DNA of 20,361 nucleotides from ChocPot-Mid sp964511865 (GCA_964511865.1 CAZEHW010000033.1:1-20361); one strand, 5' to 3'. Positions 1 through 8,290 are shown, counted from the stretch's first letter. The notes: a model not told the origin generated them from the sequence alone. Program-made: numbers and translations.

Positions 1-1
1 A

Positions 2-1921
2 GATGGCGGTACAGTAGATCTATCAGGTTATCTGGACAATACAGATGACCAGGCACTAACTCTAACCGGGAATAATTTAACACTTGAAAATGGCGGCACA
101 GTAGATCTATCAGGTTATCTGGACAATACAGACAATCAGACACTCGCTGAAGTTCTAACCGAGGGTAATACCGCCAATATGGTAATAAATATGAATAGCA
201 ACAAAATCACAGGTGTTGCGACAGCAACTACAACTGGAGATGCTATTCCATATGGACAGAATGCAGGAGGTGACTTAACCGGTACATATCCAAATCCGAC
301 AATCGCACAAAAGGGCGCAACAAGCGGTCAGACTTTGAAGTGGAATGGAAGTTCATGGATAGCATCAAATGATGATAATACAACTTACACAGCAGGGACT
401 GGAATCGATATTACAGGAACTACAATAACAAATACAGGTGATACAGATGCAAGTAATGATATAACGACAACAACAACAGCAGGAGGCGACTTGACAGGAA
501 CCTATCCAAATCCTACGATAGCTCAAAAAGGAGCAACAAGTGGTCAAGTACTGAAGTGGAATGGAACAGCATGGGTAGCACAAGCAGACGCAGGTTTAAC
601 AAGCATAAGTGTTACATCACCAATTACTGGTGATGGTACAGGTGGTAATCCAATAGCATTAGCCAACACGGCAGTAACCGCAGGCAGCTACGGAAGTGCC
701 ACTCAGGTTGGAACATTTACAGTAGATGCTCAAGGTAGACTCACAGTAGCCGGTAATACAACAATATCAGGCACAACCCCTGGTGGCACAGCCGGAGGCG
801 ATTTAACGGGTACATATCCAAATCCGACATTGGTTAACACGACAGTGACAGCAGGAAGTTATGGAAGTTCAACACAAGTAGGAACCTTTACTGTAGATTC
901 GAAAGGAAGACTAACAGCCGCAGGAAATACAACAATAACTGGAACAACTCCTGGAGGTACAGCAGGTGGTGATTTGGCTGGTACATATCCAAATCCGACT
1001 ATTGCACAAAAGGGTGCTACAACAGGTCAAGTTTTGAAATGGAATGGTAGTGCATGGACAGCTCAAGATGACCAGAATACTGCTCACGTCGCTGGTGTGG
1101 GATTAAGCATTTCCGGTGCAACAATTACTAATACCGGTGATACAGATGCCAGTAATGACATTACAACATCAACGACAGCAGGAGGAGATTTAACAGGAAC
1201 ATATCCAAATCCGACAATAGCACAGAAAAGTGCAACGAATGGACAAGTATTGACTTGGAATGGTACAGTTTGGACTCCTTTGGATGTAGCAAATTCAGGA
1301 TGGGGAAAAACAGGAAATGCCGGAACAACCGCTGGAACAAATTTTGTAGGTACCACAGATGCAGTTGACTTGGTAATGAAAACAAATAATGCTGAGAGAA
1401 TGAGATTAACATCAGCAGGAAATGTTGGAATAGGAAATACAAATCCCGCACAAAAACTCGACATCACAGGAAATTTACAGTTTTCTGGTGCATTGATGCC
1501 TGGAGGTTCGTCTGGTACAATTACACAAATATTACAATCGAACGGAGCGGGTAGCCCTCCTACGTGGATAAATCCCCAGGTTTTAGGCGGGTCTTTAGCA
1601 AACATTTTAGTTCCTTCAGCTCCAAGTTTTCCTTATACGGCAACATCAACAGACCTTGCATTAGTTATTACAACTGCTAATGGAAATGTGAATCTACCAG
1701 ACGCTTCATCAATTCCAGGCAAAGTTTATTATATTTGTTTGGATGCCGGTATATCAGCAGGTACTGTTACTGCTATTACCGGACAAACTATCACAGGAAC
1801 AACTGATACAAATTCTATTACATTACAAAGTGGTAACGGACAAGGAGCTTTTTCAGGAGTTTTATTAATTAGCGATGGTAGTTCAAGATGGTATATTGTA
1901 ACAACCAGAAGGTCAGGATAA
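2..1921 (+). CDS. Repetitive fibre-like surface protein (5' end outside window)
   Basis: The reading frame is open from the first bases of the window, so the ATG at 179 is internal and the gene starts further left. The first 60 residues carry a 29-residue repeat (GGTVDLSGYLDNT type). Then come five copies of a GGDLTGTYPNPTIAQKGAT module, each usually followed by GQVLKWNGSAW, interleaved with two copies of an AGSYGSxTQVGTFTVD module. A fibre-like stretch follows (NNAERMRLTSAGNVGIGNTNP, about residues 410-430 counted from the ATG at 179), and the protein ends in SRWYIVTTRRSG. Such repeats are common in large secreted proteins of Bacteroidota and relatives and in phage tail-fibre-like proteins. 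No T9SS sorting domain or intramolecular chaperone domain is visible at the C-terminus, and the export signal would lie outside the window. A structural extracellular fibre or adhesin is an inference. The gene is followed after 58 nt by a T9SS-sorted protein on the same strand. Confidence 0.85.
   Translation, partial: DGGTVDLSGYLDNTDDQALTLTGNNLTLENGGTVDLSGYLDNTDNQTLAEVLTEGNTANMVINMNSNKITGVATATTTGDAIPYGQNAGGDLTGTYPNPTIAQKGATSGQTLKWNGSSWIASNDDNTTYTAGTGIDITGTTITNTGDTDASNDITTTTTAGGDLTGTYPNPTIAQKGATSGQVLKWNGTAWVAQADAGLTSISVTSPITGDGTGGNPIALANTAVTAGSYGSATQVGTFTVDAQGRLTVAGNTTISGTTPGGTAGGDLTGTYPNPTLVNTTVTAGSYGSSTQVGTFTVDSKGRLTAAGNTTITGTTPGGTAGGDLAGTYPNPTIAQKGATTGQVLKWNGSAWTAQDDQNTAHVAGVGLSISGATITNTGDTDASNDITTSTTAGGDLTGTYPNPTIAQKSATNGQVLTWNGTVWTPLDVANSGWGKTGNAGTTAGTNFVGTTDAVDLVMKTNNAERMRLTSAGNVGIGNTNPAQKLDITGNLQFSGALMPGGSSGTITQILQSNGAGSPPTWINPQVLGGSLANILVPSAPSFPYTATSTDLALVITTANGNVNLPDASSIPGKVYYICLDAGISAGTVTAITGQTITGTTDTNSITLQSGNGQGAFSGVLLISDGSSRWYIVTTRRSG
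4..132 (+). repeat. 87-bp direct repeat inside the fibre-like gene
   Basis: Bases 4-45 recur at 91-132 with a single mismatch (t10 against c97). The 87-bp period equals 29 codons and encodes the GGTVDLSGYLDNT repeat. More copies probably lie left of the window. Confidence 0.85.
263..1273 (+). repeat. Five coding modules of the GGDLTGTYPNP type
   Basis: Copies begin at 263, 479, 791, 962 and 1178. The spacings 263-479 and 962-1178 are both exactly 216 bp (72 codons, ending in TITNTGDTDASNDIT). The 791-962 spacing is 171 bp (57 codons), set by the second module type (VTAGSYGSxTQVGTFTVD). The gene is thus built from two interchangeable units, A (216 bp) and B (171 bp). The DNA copies are similar but not identical, which suggests older duplications with divergence. 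Confidence 0.85.
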
Positions 1922-1979
1922 GACAAATATGTTATTTGATTGTCTAAATAATTTATAAAAAATATATTTTGAACGTGAT

Positions 1980-2915
1980 ATGAAAAATAAATTGATTTTA
2001 AAAATAATTTGCTTTATCCTTCTTACAAGTACTATGACTTATGGTCAAACTATAAATCGTCATGTTATTGGTTCTGGTGGAAGGGCGATTGAAAGCAATG
2101 GTGTTAGGGTAAATTGTACAATTGGACAAACCCACATTGGTCTTCTTAAACCTTCTTCAGATAAAATGGTTCATGGTGTTGGATATTGGTATAATGCTTC
2201 TTATTTGATGAATCATCCAAGTCCTGTAACTTTTGTAATGGTACCTGAACTTGCAGGCGAAATTGGCAAAACAGTTACTGTCCCATTAATCTTAAGTGAT
2301 ACCAGATATAATTATTTGCTAACTTCAAGAGAATTTGAGGCAACAATAAAATATAACATGACAGTCCTACAACCTATATCAAATCTATTAATTCCTGAGT
2401 GCAAAGTTACTGATGGTGATGAATGTACTGTGACAGTTACAGGTTCTTTTCCAATGTCAGATTCAGTAGATGTTGTCCTTTATAATTTAGATTTTCTTGT
2501 AAGGTTGGGGAGTGTAGAAAGCTCACCACTGAAGATTGAGTCTTTTAAATGGATAAACCATGAGGATGCATATGTTTTAAAGCACGATGGCGATCTTGAA
2601 GTTCTGGGTATCTGCAAGGAAGGTGATACAATCCGAACCGTCAAGAGAACTACAGAAGCTGGTTTATATGCAAGTTATCCTGAACCGGCTACAGATCAAG
2701 CGTTGATAAACTACGGTCTAAGTGAAAATGGTTATACAAAAATATCTTTAATCAACAACCTAGGTAGGGAAATTGCTATACTTTTCGAAGGTTCTGCAGA
2801 TGCAGGAAAACATAGTATTTTAGTAGATTTAACTGATATATCAAGCGGGTTGTATTATATAAATTTAGCTACTCCAACAGAGAGGTTTAGCAGAAAATTG
2901 TTAATAAATAAATAA
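1980..2915 (+). CDS. T9SS-sorted secreted protein with cohesin-like middle domain
   Basis: A signal peptide is visible at residues 1-22 (MKNKLILKIICFILLT, then TYGQ). Next comes the Bacteroidota-type segment with IGSGG, TIGQTHIGLL and GVGYWY. Residues about 75-200 (PELAGEIGKTVTVPLILSD onward) resemble a cohesin/Ig-like beta-sandwich. The last 80 residues form a type A T9SS C-terminal sorting domain: YPEPATDQALINYGL, then LINNLGREIAILFEG, SSGLYYINL, and a basic end RKLLINK. The family role is export across the outer membrane by the Por machinery with removal of this tail. There is no strong Shine-Dalgarno sequence before the ATG. Only 8 nt separate the stop from the OmpA-family gene, so the two are probably co-transcribed. 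Cohesin homology is an inference from pattern; the ligand is unknown. Confidence 0.85.
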   Translation: MKNKLILKIICFILLTSTMTYGQTINRHVIGSGGRAIESNGVRVNCTIGQTHIGLLKPSSDKMVHGVGYWYNASYLMNHPSPVTFVMVPELAGEIGKTVTVPLILSDTRYNYLLTSREFEATIKYNMTVLQPISNLLIPECKVTDGDECTVTVTGSFPMSDSVDVVLYNLDFLVRLGSVESSPLKIESFKWINHEDAYVLKHDGDLEVLGICKEGDTIRTVKRTTEAGLYASYPEPATDQALINYGLSENGYTKISLINNLGREIAILFEGSADAGKHSILVDLTDISSGLYYINLATPTERFSRKLLINK

Positions 2916-2923
2916 AAAAATTA

Positions 2924-5164
2924 ATGAATTATTTTTTCAAAAGAAAATACGAGCAATTATTTTTACAAATTCTAATTGTTGTTATATTATACTCAAATCC
3001 TGTGCTAATTTTTAGTCAGGAAAGTGCTAAATTTACAGATACTTTGATAGCTGAAGCAAAGTACAACGATCCCAATGTTTGGGGAGTAGGAGTTTTCGGT
3101 GGTATTCTGCTTAACAGTCATTTTGTTGATTTCCATGCATTGCCTAATGTACCTAGTTGCTGTCCCGATTATAAAACAGGGTTTGGAACAAAATTTTCCC
3201 TTGGTGCTTTCTTTGATTATAAGATTTCTCCGAATTATGATCTTTATGCACAAATAAGAGCTAACTATTCAAATATTGGTGGAACTATAAAAGCCGAAGA
3301 AAGGGAACTGATGTTCTATAGTCCTACTCAATCTGTTATGGGTTTAATAGAACATACAATTGAAACTTCAATCAACACTTTCTCACTTCAGCCAATAATT
3401 AAATATGCTGTTTTTAAAAATACATTTTTAAATTTAGGCATGTCAGTTGGTTTATTTACTTCAACTTCGTTCGAACAAAAAGAAGTATTGGTTGACCCAA
3501 AAGATTTAGTTTTTGAAAATGGTAAAAGAATACGCATGAATTATGGTGGTGATATTCCAGGTGTAACAGATCTTTACTCATCAGTTGTGGGTGGAGTTAA
3601 TTATGATATTCCACTTAGTGAAAATAAAGATTGGTTATTGTCACCTGAGGTTTTTCTTGAATACGGACTTAATGATATAATACCTGATGAGAAATGGAAT
3701 GTACTCTCCTACAGAATTGCACTCGCTGTGAATTACAGGAAAGTTGTTGAGGAAATTGAAAGATTTGAACAATATGAAAGAATTGATACAATTAAAATTG
3801 AAATGCCTACTATAGCCAAAAATAAACTCATAATTGGTTCTCCTACTATTTCCTATGATTCATTACAGGTTAAAAATGTATTGACTATTACAGAAAACTA
3901 TTTTAGAACGGATACTCTTTTTATGCCTCCTGAATATGTTATGTCCGGGGCATTGAAAATCACAGCTCTTGATGAAAACGGGAATGAAATACTTTCTCCG
4001 GATATAAGGGTAGAGGAATTTTTATTTAATAAGATGAAACCAATGTTAAATTATGTTTTCTATGATTCAAATTCTTCTTCAATTCCGAAGAGGTATAAAT
4101 TATTATCTAAGGAAGAAGCAGATAAATTTAGTTTAAACAGGTCATTTTCAAAGGAAGAATTGGGATTCTATCATAATATTTTGAACGTTATTGGCCTCAA
4201 ACTTAGACAAAATCAAGATGCGAATGTTACACTAATCGGGCATAATTGCAATTTAGATGCAGAAAAAAATAATTTAACTTTATCCAAAAATCGTGCACAG
4301 TCTATCAAAGATTATTTAACCAATATTTGGCTGATTAATCCTGATAGAATTACAGTCAAAGCACATGGTTTGCCCGAAACGGCATCTAATAATAGAGCAG
4401 TAGAAGGACAGGAAGAGAACAGAAGGGTTGAAATTTATTCTGATAATTTTAAAATTACATCCTCTTTAATAGCAAGGGATACTGTTTTAGAAACTACATT
4501 TATTAACAAAGAAGATTCAGAAATGAAGAATTTAAATTTCGGAGGATTTAGAATTTATACTTCACTTTCATCTAAGAAGGATATTCAAAATTGGACATTG
4601 TCTTTGGTTCAGGGAAAAGATACTCTAAAGTCATTTTCCGGACAAGGAAATATACCATCTTCACATGATTGGATTGTCAACGATAGCATCAATGTATCTG
4701 AGATATTATCAAAACCAATAAATATTGAATTATATGCAACAGATATTGGTGGTAAGCAAGTTAATTTAAATGAAGTACCAAATGTAATTGTAAAAACTAT
4801 TGCTTCTAAAAGACAAAACAGAGAAACTGACATCAAAAAAGACAGCTATAGCATGATGCTGTTTGAATTTGCTTCTGCTAGGTTTACAGAGGAGAACAAA
4901 GACTTTCCTAACATTATCAGACGCTTGCTAAAAGATGAATCAAGAGTGCAAGTTATTGGTTATTCGGATAGTTATGGTGATGATGACTATAACTTAAAAC
5001 TTTCTACCCGAAGAGCTGATGCAGTAGCGAAAGCAATAAATCATCCAAACATTACAAGTAAAGGGGTTGGTGAAACCATACTACTTTATAGTAATGAATC
5101 ACCCGAAGGAAGATTTTATTGTAGAACAGTTGATATTATATCTGAAACCCCAATACATTGGTAG
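2924..5164 (+). CDS. OmpA-family outer-membrane protein with two OmpA domains
   Basis: The 746-residue product has an N-terminal signal sequence (hydrophobic LFLQILIVVILYSNPVLIF) and a beta-rich region at about 53-250 (GVGVFGGILL, aromatic alternating strands) that is probably an outer-membrane barrel. The first OmpA C-terminal domain spans about 368-510 (YVFYDSNSSSIP, GHNCN, LSKNRAQSIKDYL, ENRRVEIY). An Ig-like linker at about 535-635 follows, and then a second, shorter OmpA-like domain at about 640-746 (FEFASARF, GYSDSYGDDDYNLKLSTRRA, ESPEGRFYCRTVDI). OmpA domains bind peptidoglycan non-covalently and tether the outer membrane. In domain 1 the usual GHTD aspartate is replaced (GHNCN); in domain 2 it is kept (GYSD), but the final NRRVEI motif is altered to CRTVDI. 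It lies 8 nt after a T9SS-sorted gene, so an anchoring role for neighbouring surface proteins is plausible but unproven. Confidence 0.85.
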   Translation: MNYFFKRKYEQLFLQILIVVILYSNPVLIFSQESAKFTDTLIAEAKYNDPNVWGVGVFGGILLNSHFVDFHALPNVPSCCPDYKTGFGTKFSLGAFFDYKISPNYDLYAQIRANYSNIGGTIKAEERELMFYSPTQSVMGLIEHTIETSINTFSLQPIIKYAVFKNTFLNLGMSVGLFTSTSFEQKEVLVDPKDLVFENGKRIRMNYGGDIPGVTDLYSSVVGGVNYDIPLSENKDWLLSPEVFLEYGLNDIIPDEKWNVLSYRIALAVNYRKVVEEIERFEQYERIDTIKIEMPTIAKNKLIIGSPTISYDSLQVKNVLTITENYFRTDTLFMPPEYVMSGALKITALDENGNEILSPDIRVEEFLFNKMKPMLNYVFYDSNSSSIPKRYKLLSKEEADKFSLNRSFSKEELGFYHNILNVIGLKLRQNQDANVTLIGHNCNLDAEKNNLTLSKNRAQSIKDYLTNIWLINPDRITVKAHGLPETASNNRAVEGQEENRRVEIYSDNFKITSSLIARDTVLETTFINKEDSEMKNLNFGGFRIYTSLSSKKDIQNWTLSLVQGKDTLKSFSGQGNIPSSHDWIVNDSINVSEILSKPINIELYATDIGGKQVNLNEVPNVIVKTIASKRQNRETDIKKDSYSMMLFEFASARFTEENKDFPNIIRRLLKDESRVQVIGYSDSYGDDDYNLKLSTRRADAVAKAINHPNITSKGVGETILLYSNESPEGRFYCRTVDIISETPIHW

Positions 5165-5190
5165 AGGATTTTGTAAAGTTTATTAATCAA

Positions 5191-6141
5191 TTAATTGTTC
5201 CATGGGAGTTTGGTCAAATCCACATTTCCACCGGATAATATTATACCTATTCTTTTGTTTTTAAGTTTAATTTTACTACCAAGTAAAATCCCTAATGCTG
5301 TTGCAGAAGATGGCTCAACAATAATTTTCATTCGTTCCCAAATTAATTTCATAGCTCTAACAGTATCTTCATCAGAAACAGTAATTATATTTGATACATT
5401 CTGTGATATTATTTTGAAAGTTCTATCACTTAGTGATGTAAGCAAACCATCGCAAATAGTATTTGGATGAACTGAAGGTATTATTTTCCCGGATTGCATT
5501 GAGCGAAAAGCATCATCAGCACCTTCGGGTTCGGATGCAACAATTTTTGTTTTTGGTGAAAGCGATTTAACAGAAATTGAAGAACCGCTTAAAAGCCCTC
5601 CCCCTCCGACCGGCGTTATAAAATAATCCAAATTCGGGATTTCTTCAACTAACTCTTTTGCTGAAGTTCCCGCACCGGCAATCACATTATAATTATCATA
5701 TGGGTGAATAAACACGGACATTTTCTCTTCTAAAACTTGTTGTAAAGTAGATTCTCTTGCTTCTAAATTCGGCTCACAGAATATAACCTCAGCACCATAT
5801 CCTTTAACAGCTTCTATTTTTACTTTTGTTGAATTATTGGGCATGACTATGGTAGCGGATATTCCTCTGATTTGGGCTGCTAATGCCAAAGCCTGAGCAT
5901 GATTACCCGAAGAATGTGTCGCAACACCTTTAGAAGCTTCTTCATTTGTTAGTGAAAAAACTGCATTTGTTGCTCCTCTGAATTTAAATGCTCCGACTTT
6001 TTGAAAATTTTCACACTTAAAAAATATTTCGCATCCGCTTATATCATTTATACTCTTTGAGGTCAATACAGGTGTATTTTTAATATAAGGTTTTATTCTT
6101 TCAGAAGCTTTTATAACATCTTCTATTGTTGGTATCTTCAT
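5191..6141 (-). CDS. Serine racemase / threonine dehydratase family PLP enzyme
   Basis: The 316-residue product is a fold-type II PLP enzyme and aligns well from memory with eukaryotic serine racemase. The PLP lysine is K53 in GAFKFRGA. The re-face serine is S78 in THSSGNHAQAL. The phosphate loop is PVGGGGLLSG (177-186), and the C-terminal motifs WERMK, EPSSATALG and LSGGNVDLT are present. The Mg/Ca site of serine racemase (human E210, A214, D216) is matched by E204, A208 and D210 in EPEGADD. There is no C-terminal ACT domain, which argues against biosynthetic IlvA and for a catabolic threonine/serine dehydratase, a serine racemase or a threo-3-hydroxyaspartate ammonia-lyase. The exact reaction cannot be settled from sequence. 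It sits 22 nt downstream of the CheR-type gene on the same strand, so they may share a transcript. It converges with the OmpA-family gene, leaving only 26 nt between the stops. Confidence 0.9.
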   Translation of the reverse strand: MKIPTIEDVIKASERIKPYIKNTPVLTSKSINDISGCEIFFKCENFQKVGAFKFRGATNAVFSLTNEEASKGVATHSSGNHAQALALAAQIRGISATIVMPNNSTKVKIEAVKGYGAEVIFCEPNLEARESTLQQVLEEKMSVFIHPYDNYNVIAGAGTSAKELVEEIPNLDYFITPVGGGGLLSGSSISVKSLSPKTKIVASEPEGADDAFRSMQSGKIIPSVHPNTICDGLLTSLSDRTFKIISQNVSNIITVSDEDTVRAMKLIWERMKIIVEPSSATALGILLGSKIKLKNKRIGIILSGGNVDLTKLPWNN

Positions 6142-6163
6142 TTCTTTGATAAATATTTTAAAA

Positions 6164-7399
6164 TTATTGTTTTCCTGTAATTTTCTCTATTCGTTTCTTT
6201 AGTAATTCGGCTCTGTCTATCCATCCCTTATTTTCAAACAAAGTTATAAGTTTAATTAAAGTATCATAATGATATGGCTCCAGATAAAGAGCTTTGTGAT
6301 AAAATTCTTCAGCTTGTTCAGTATCATTTTGTCTCTCATAAATATTTCCTAACAAATAAAATATTTCGGGATTTTGGATATTCTCATTTATTATTTCATC
6401 ACAAAAATCCTTTGCTCTGTCATATTGTCTTAATAAGATTAGTTGTTGTATCTGATTATACAACTGACTATCGGATTTATTATAATTCATAGTTTCACTG
6501 TATTGTGTTTTCAGTTCATTAATATTCTTATTGAATCTGAAAACTTTTTGTAAAGCTCCGATTCTATTTCTCTTGATTTTGGAATTATTTTGTTTGAGTT
6601 GAGTTTCTGTCGAATTTAATGAATATGTAGTTGAAGAAATATTTGTTTTCTTAAATTTTGGATTTTGAAAATAGCAGCATTCATTTTCAGTAGTTATTAC
6701 TATTCCATTTTCTGTAAGAATTCTCGATATATTATTTAAAAGTTTGTTAACCGCCTCATTCGTTAATATATTGAAAATATTTTTTGTAACAATAATATCA
6801 TATTTCTTTCTGTTTGAAAAAAAATTTGATTCAATAATATTTGCTTTATGAAAGTTTACTAAATGTGCAATTTTCGGATTTAATATAACTAATTCCTCAG
6901 CTTTACGAAAATATTTTTCAGTTAAATTCATATCCATATATTTAATTGAATCACTGTTATAGACAGCCTGTTTGGCTGTTTCAATTGCGGTTGGAGAAAT
7001 ATCAACACCATCTATGGTAAAGTCTTTTGAATTTAAACCTGAATTATTTAAAGACATTGCAATTGAATAAGCTTCTTCTCCACTCGAACAAGCAATTGAA
7101 AGTATCCTTATTATCTGTGAATTCTTAATAAATTCGTTATCATTGATGTATTGAATTATGGTTTCATACAATTCTTTATCTTTAAAAAACCATGTTTCAT
7201 GGTTTAACAACTTTTCGGCAAGAAGAATTAATTCAGTTCGATTTGTATCTATTAAAATTAATAGTTTGTCAATGCTTTCGATTTCATTATCTGAGAGATA
7301 TTCTAAAATCATTGAATGAAAATTGGATAAATCATTATCAATTACATTCAGCCCAATTTTAATTTTTATTAATTCTCTTATTTTCTCAATAGATGTCAT
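6164..7399 (-). CDS. CheR-type protein methyltransferase with C-terminal TPRs
   Basis: I place the start at the ATG at 7399 (MTSIEKIRELIKIKIG, 411 residues). The frame extends three codons further to a TTG at 7408, but that start has no Shine-Dalgarno support. Residues 1-75 match the CheR N-terminal helical domain, ending in HETWFFKD (family NETxFFR). Residues about 97-230 form an SAM-binding Rossmann fold with LSIACSSGEEAYSIAM (family ACSTGEEPYS), GVDISPTAIETAK, and VTKNIF in place of the usual CRNVLIYF. Residues about 310-411 contain TPRs (YLLGNIYERQNDTEQAEEFYHKAL). CheR enzymes methylate glutamates of chemoreceptors; CheR-TPR fusions such as WspC serve chemosensory systems outside swimming. 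No receptor or Che gene is nearby. The active-site changes (NET to HET, RN to KN) leave the substrate and perhaps the activity uncertain. Confidence 0.82.
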   Translation of the reverse strand: MTSIEKIRELIKIKIGLNVIDNDLSNFHSMILEYLSDNEIESIDKLLILIDTNRTELILLAEKLLNHETWFFKDKELYETIIQYINDNEFIKNSQIIRILSIACSSGEEAYSIAMSLNNSGLNSKDFTIDGVDISPTAIETAKQAVYNSDSIKYMDMNLTEKYFRKAEELVILNPKIAHLVNFHKANIIESNFFSNRKKYDIIVTKNIFNILTNEAVNKLLNNISRILTENGIVITTENECCYFQNPKFKKTNISSTTYSLNSTETQLKQNNSKIKRNRIGALQKVFRFNKNINELKTQYSETMNYNKSDSQLYNQIQQLILLRQYDRAKDFCDEIINENIQNPEIFYLLGNIYERQNDTEQAEEFYHKALYLEPYHYDTLIKLITLFENKGWIDRAELLKKRIEKITGKQ

Positions 7400-7471
7400 T
7401 AGTGACAAACTTAACTATATGAACAAGTCCAACATTTATACAAAGATAAGAAATATGCTGATTATTTAATT

Positions 7472-7502
7472 AAAAAAAGCAGGGTATAAAAATATTCCCT
7501 GC
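7472..7502 (-). terminator. Intrinsic terminator of adenylate kinase gene
   Basis: On the minus strand GCAGGG (7502-7497) and CCCTGC (7484-7479) form a 6-bp GC-rich stem, extendable by two A-T pairs, around an AT-rich 12-nt loop. A run of seven Ts (7478-7472) follows. It begins 21 nt after the adk stop. The plus-strand side also has a T-rich stretch, but no plus-strand gene ends here. Confidence 0.88.
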
Positions 7503-7523
7503 TTACTTTTTTAAATTACTGAA

Positions 7524-8177
7524 TTAAATTTTATCCAAAACCGATTTTATTCTAGAATAAATATCACCGATTTCACCTAATCCATTTATTTTCGAAGTCA
7601 TCTGCTTTTTATCATAATAATCGATTAGAGGAAAAGTTTGAGATTCATATACTTTTAACCTGTTCATAATCGGTCCGGCTTTATCGTCATCACGTAGATA
7701 TAGTTCTCCTCCACATGGTTCATCACATATATCCTCTTTCACAGGTCGTTTATAGAGTAAGTGATAAGATTTACCGCATACTTTACAAACTCTACGTGCT
7801 GTTAACCTGTTGACCAATTCTTCATTAGGTACTTCAAGAACTAAAACTGTATCGAGTTTTTGCCCCATTTCTGATAGAAGTTTATCTAAAGATTCAGCTT
7901 GATTTACTGTTCTGGGAAATCCATCAAGGATATAGCCTTTTGACAGTTCAGGTTTTTTTAGTTCTTCCTTTATCATGTCAATTATAAGTTGGTCAGGGAC
8001 TAATTCACCTGCATCCATAAATTTTTGAGCTTTTTGTCCCAGTTCGGTTCCTGCTTTTCTATTAGCTCTTAATATATCACCTGTTGAAAGCTGGACTACG
8101 CCATAATCTTTGCAGATGCTTTCAGATTGAGTGCCTTTGCCGGCACCCGGAGGTCCTAAAAATATAAGTTTCATCAT
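7524..8177 (-). CDS. adk: Adenylate kinase (zinc-finger lid type)
   Basis: The product catalyses ATP + AMP = 2 ADP in the cytoplasm. The P-loop is GPPGAGKGTQ near the N-terminus. The AMP-binding region has STGDILR and GYILDGFPRT, and the lid has RLTARRVCKVCGKSYH. The long lid carries a four-cysteine zinc site, CKVC then, 16 residues later, CDEPC. The second pair is spaced Cx3C rather than the common Cx2C/Cx2D, one residue more than in Bacillus subtilis. LYLRDDD follows as in the family. Two tandem ATGs are available (8177 and 8174). AGGTGG touches the first, so the second, which gives the usual MKLIFLGPPG start and 216 residues, may be the real one. A promoter candidate precedes the gene and a strong terminator follows, so it can be expressed on its own. 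Confidence 0.96.
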   Translation of the reverse strand: MMKLIFLGPPGAGKGTQSESICKDYGVVQLSTGDILRANRKAGTELGQKAQKFMDAGELVPDQLIIDMIKEELKKPELSKGYILDGFPRTVNQAESLDKLLSEMGQKLDTVLVLEVPNEELVNRLTARRVCKVCGKSYHLLYKRPVKEDICDEPCGGELYLRDDDKAGPIMNRLKVYESQTFPLIDYYDKKQMTSKINGLGEIGDIYSRIKSVLDKI

Positions 8178-8259
8178 CCACCTATCTAATATAAAATTAT
8201 TGAAATTATTATTTAATTGTTCTAAGTTAATAAAATTTATTTATTACTAAAAGTCAAAT

Positions 8260-8290
8260 ATTATATCTGTATTCAAATGGTTGAAGTCAA
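8260..8290 (-). promoter_or_regulatory. Candidate sigma-70-like promoter for adk
   Basis: On the minus strand TTGACT (8290-8285) is followed after 19 nt by a perfect TATAAT (8265-8260), about 83 nt upstream of the adk start. The 19-nt spacer is longer than ideal. A second TTGACT at 8257-8252 has TTTATT 17 nt downstream. Primary sigma factors in this lineage may prefer other elements, so this is tentative. Confidence 0.35.

Noticed and set aside
365..583. Minus-strand frames inside the fibre-like gene (also 1084-1605 and 1161-1451)
   Set aside because: They are antisense to a strongly repetitive real frame, have skewed composition (Cys/Ser- or Phe/Leu-rich) and no ribosome binding site.
263..1273. 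Prophage tail-fibre region
   Set aside because: The repeats resemble tail-fibre proteins, but no other phage gene lies in the window and the neighbours are T9SS and OmpA-type surface genes.
5165..5190. Shared terminator between the convergent genes
   Set aside because: Only a weak AT palindrome (TTAATCAATTAA) is present, without a GC stem.
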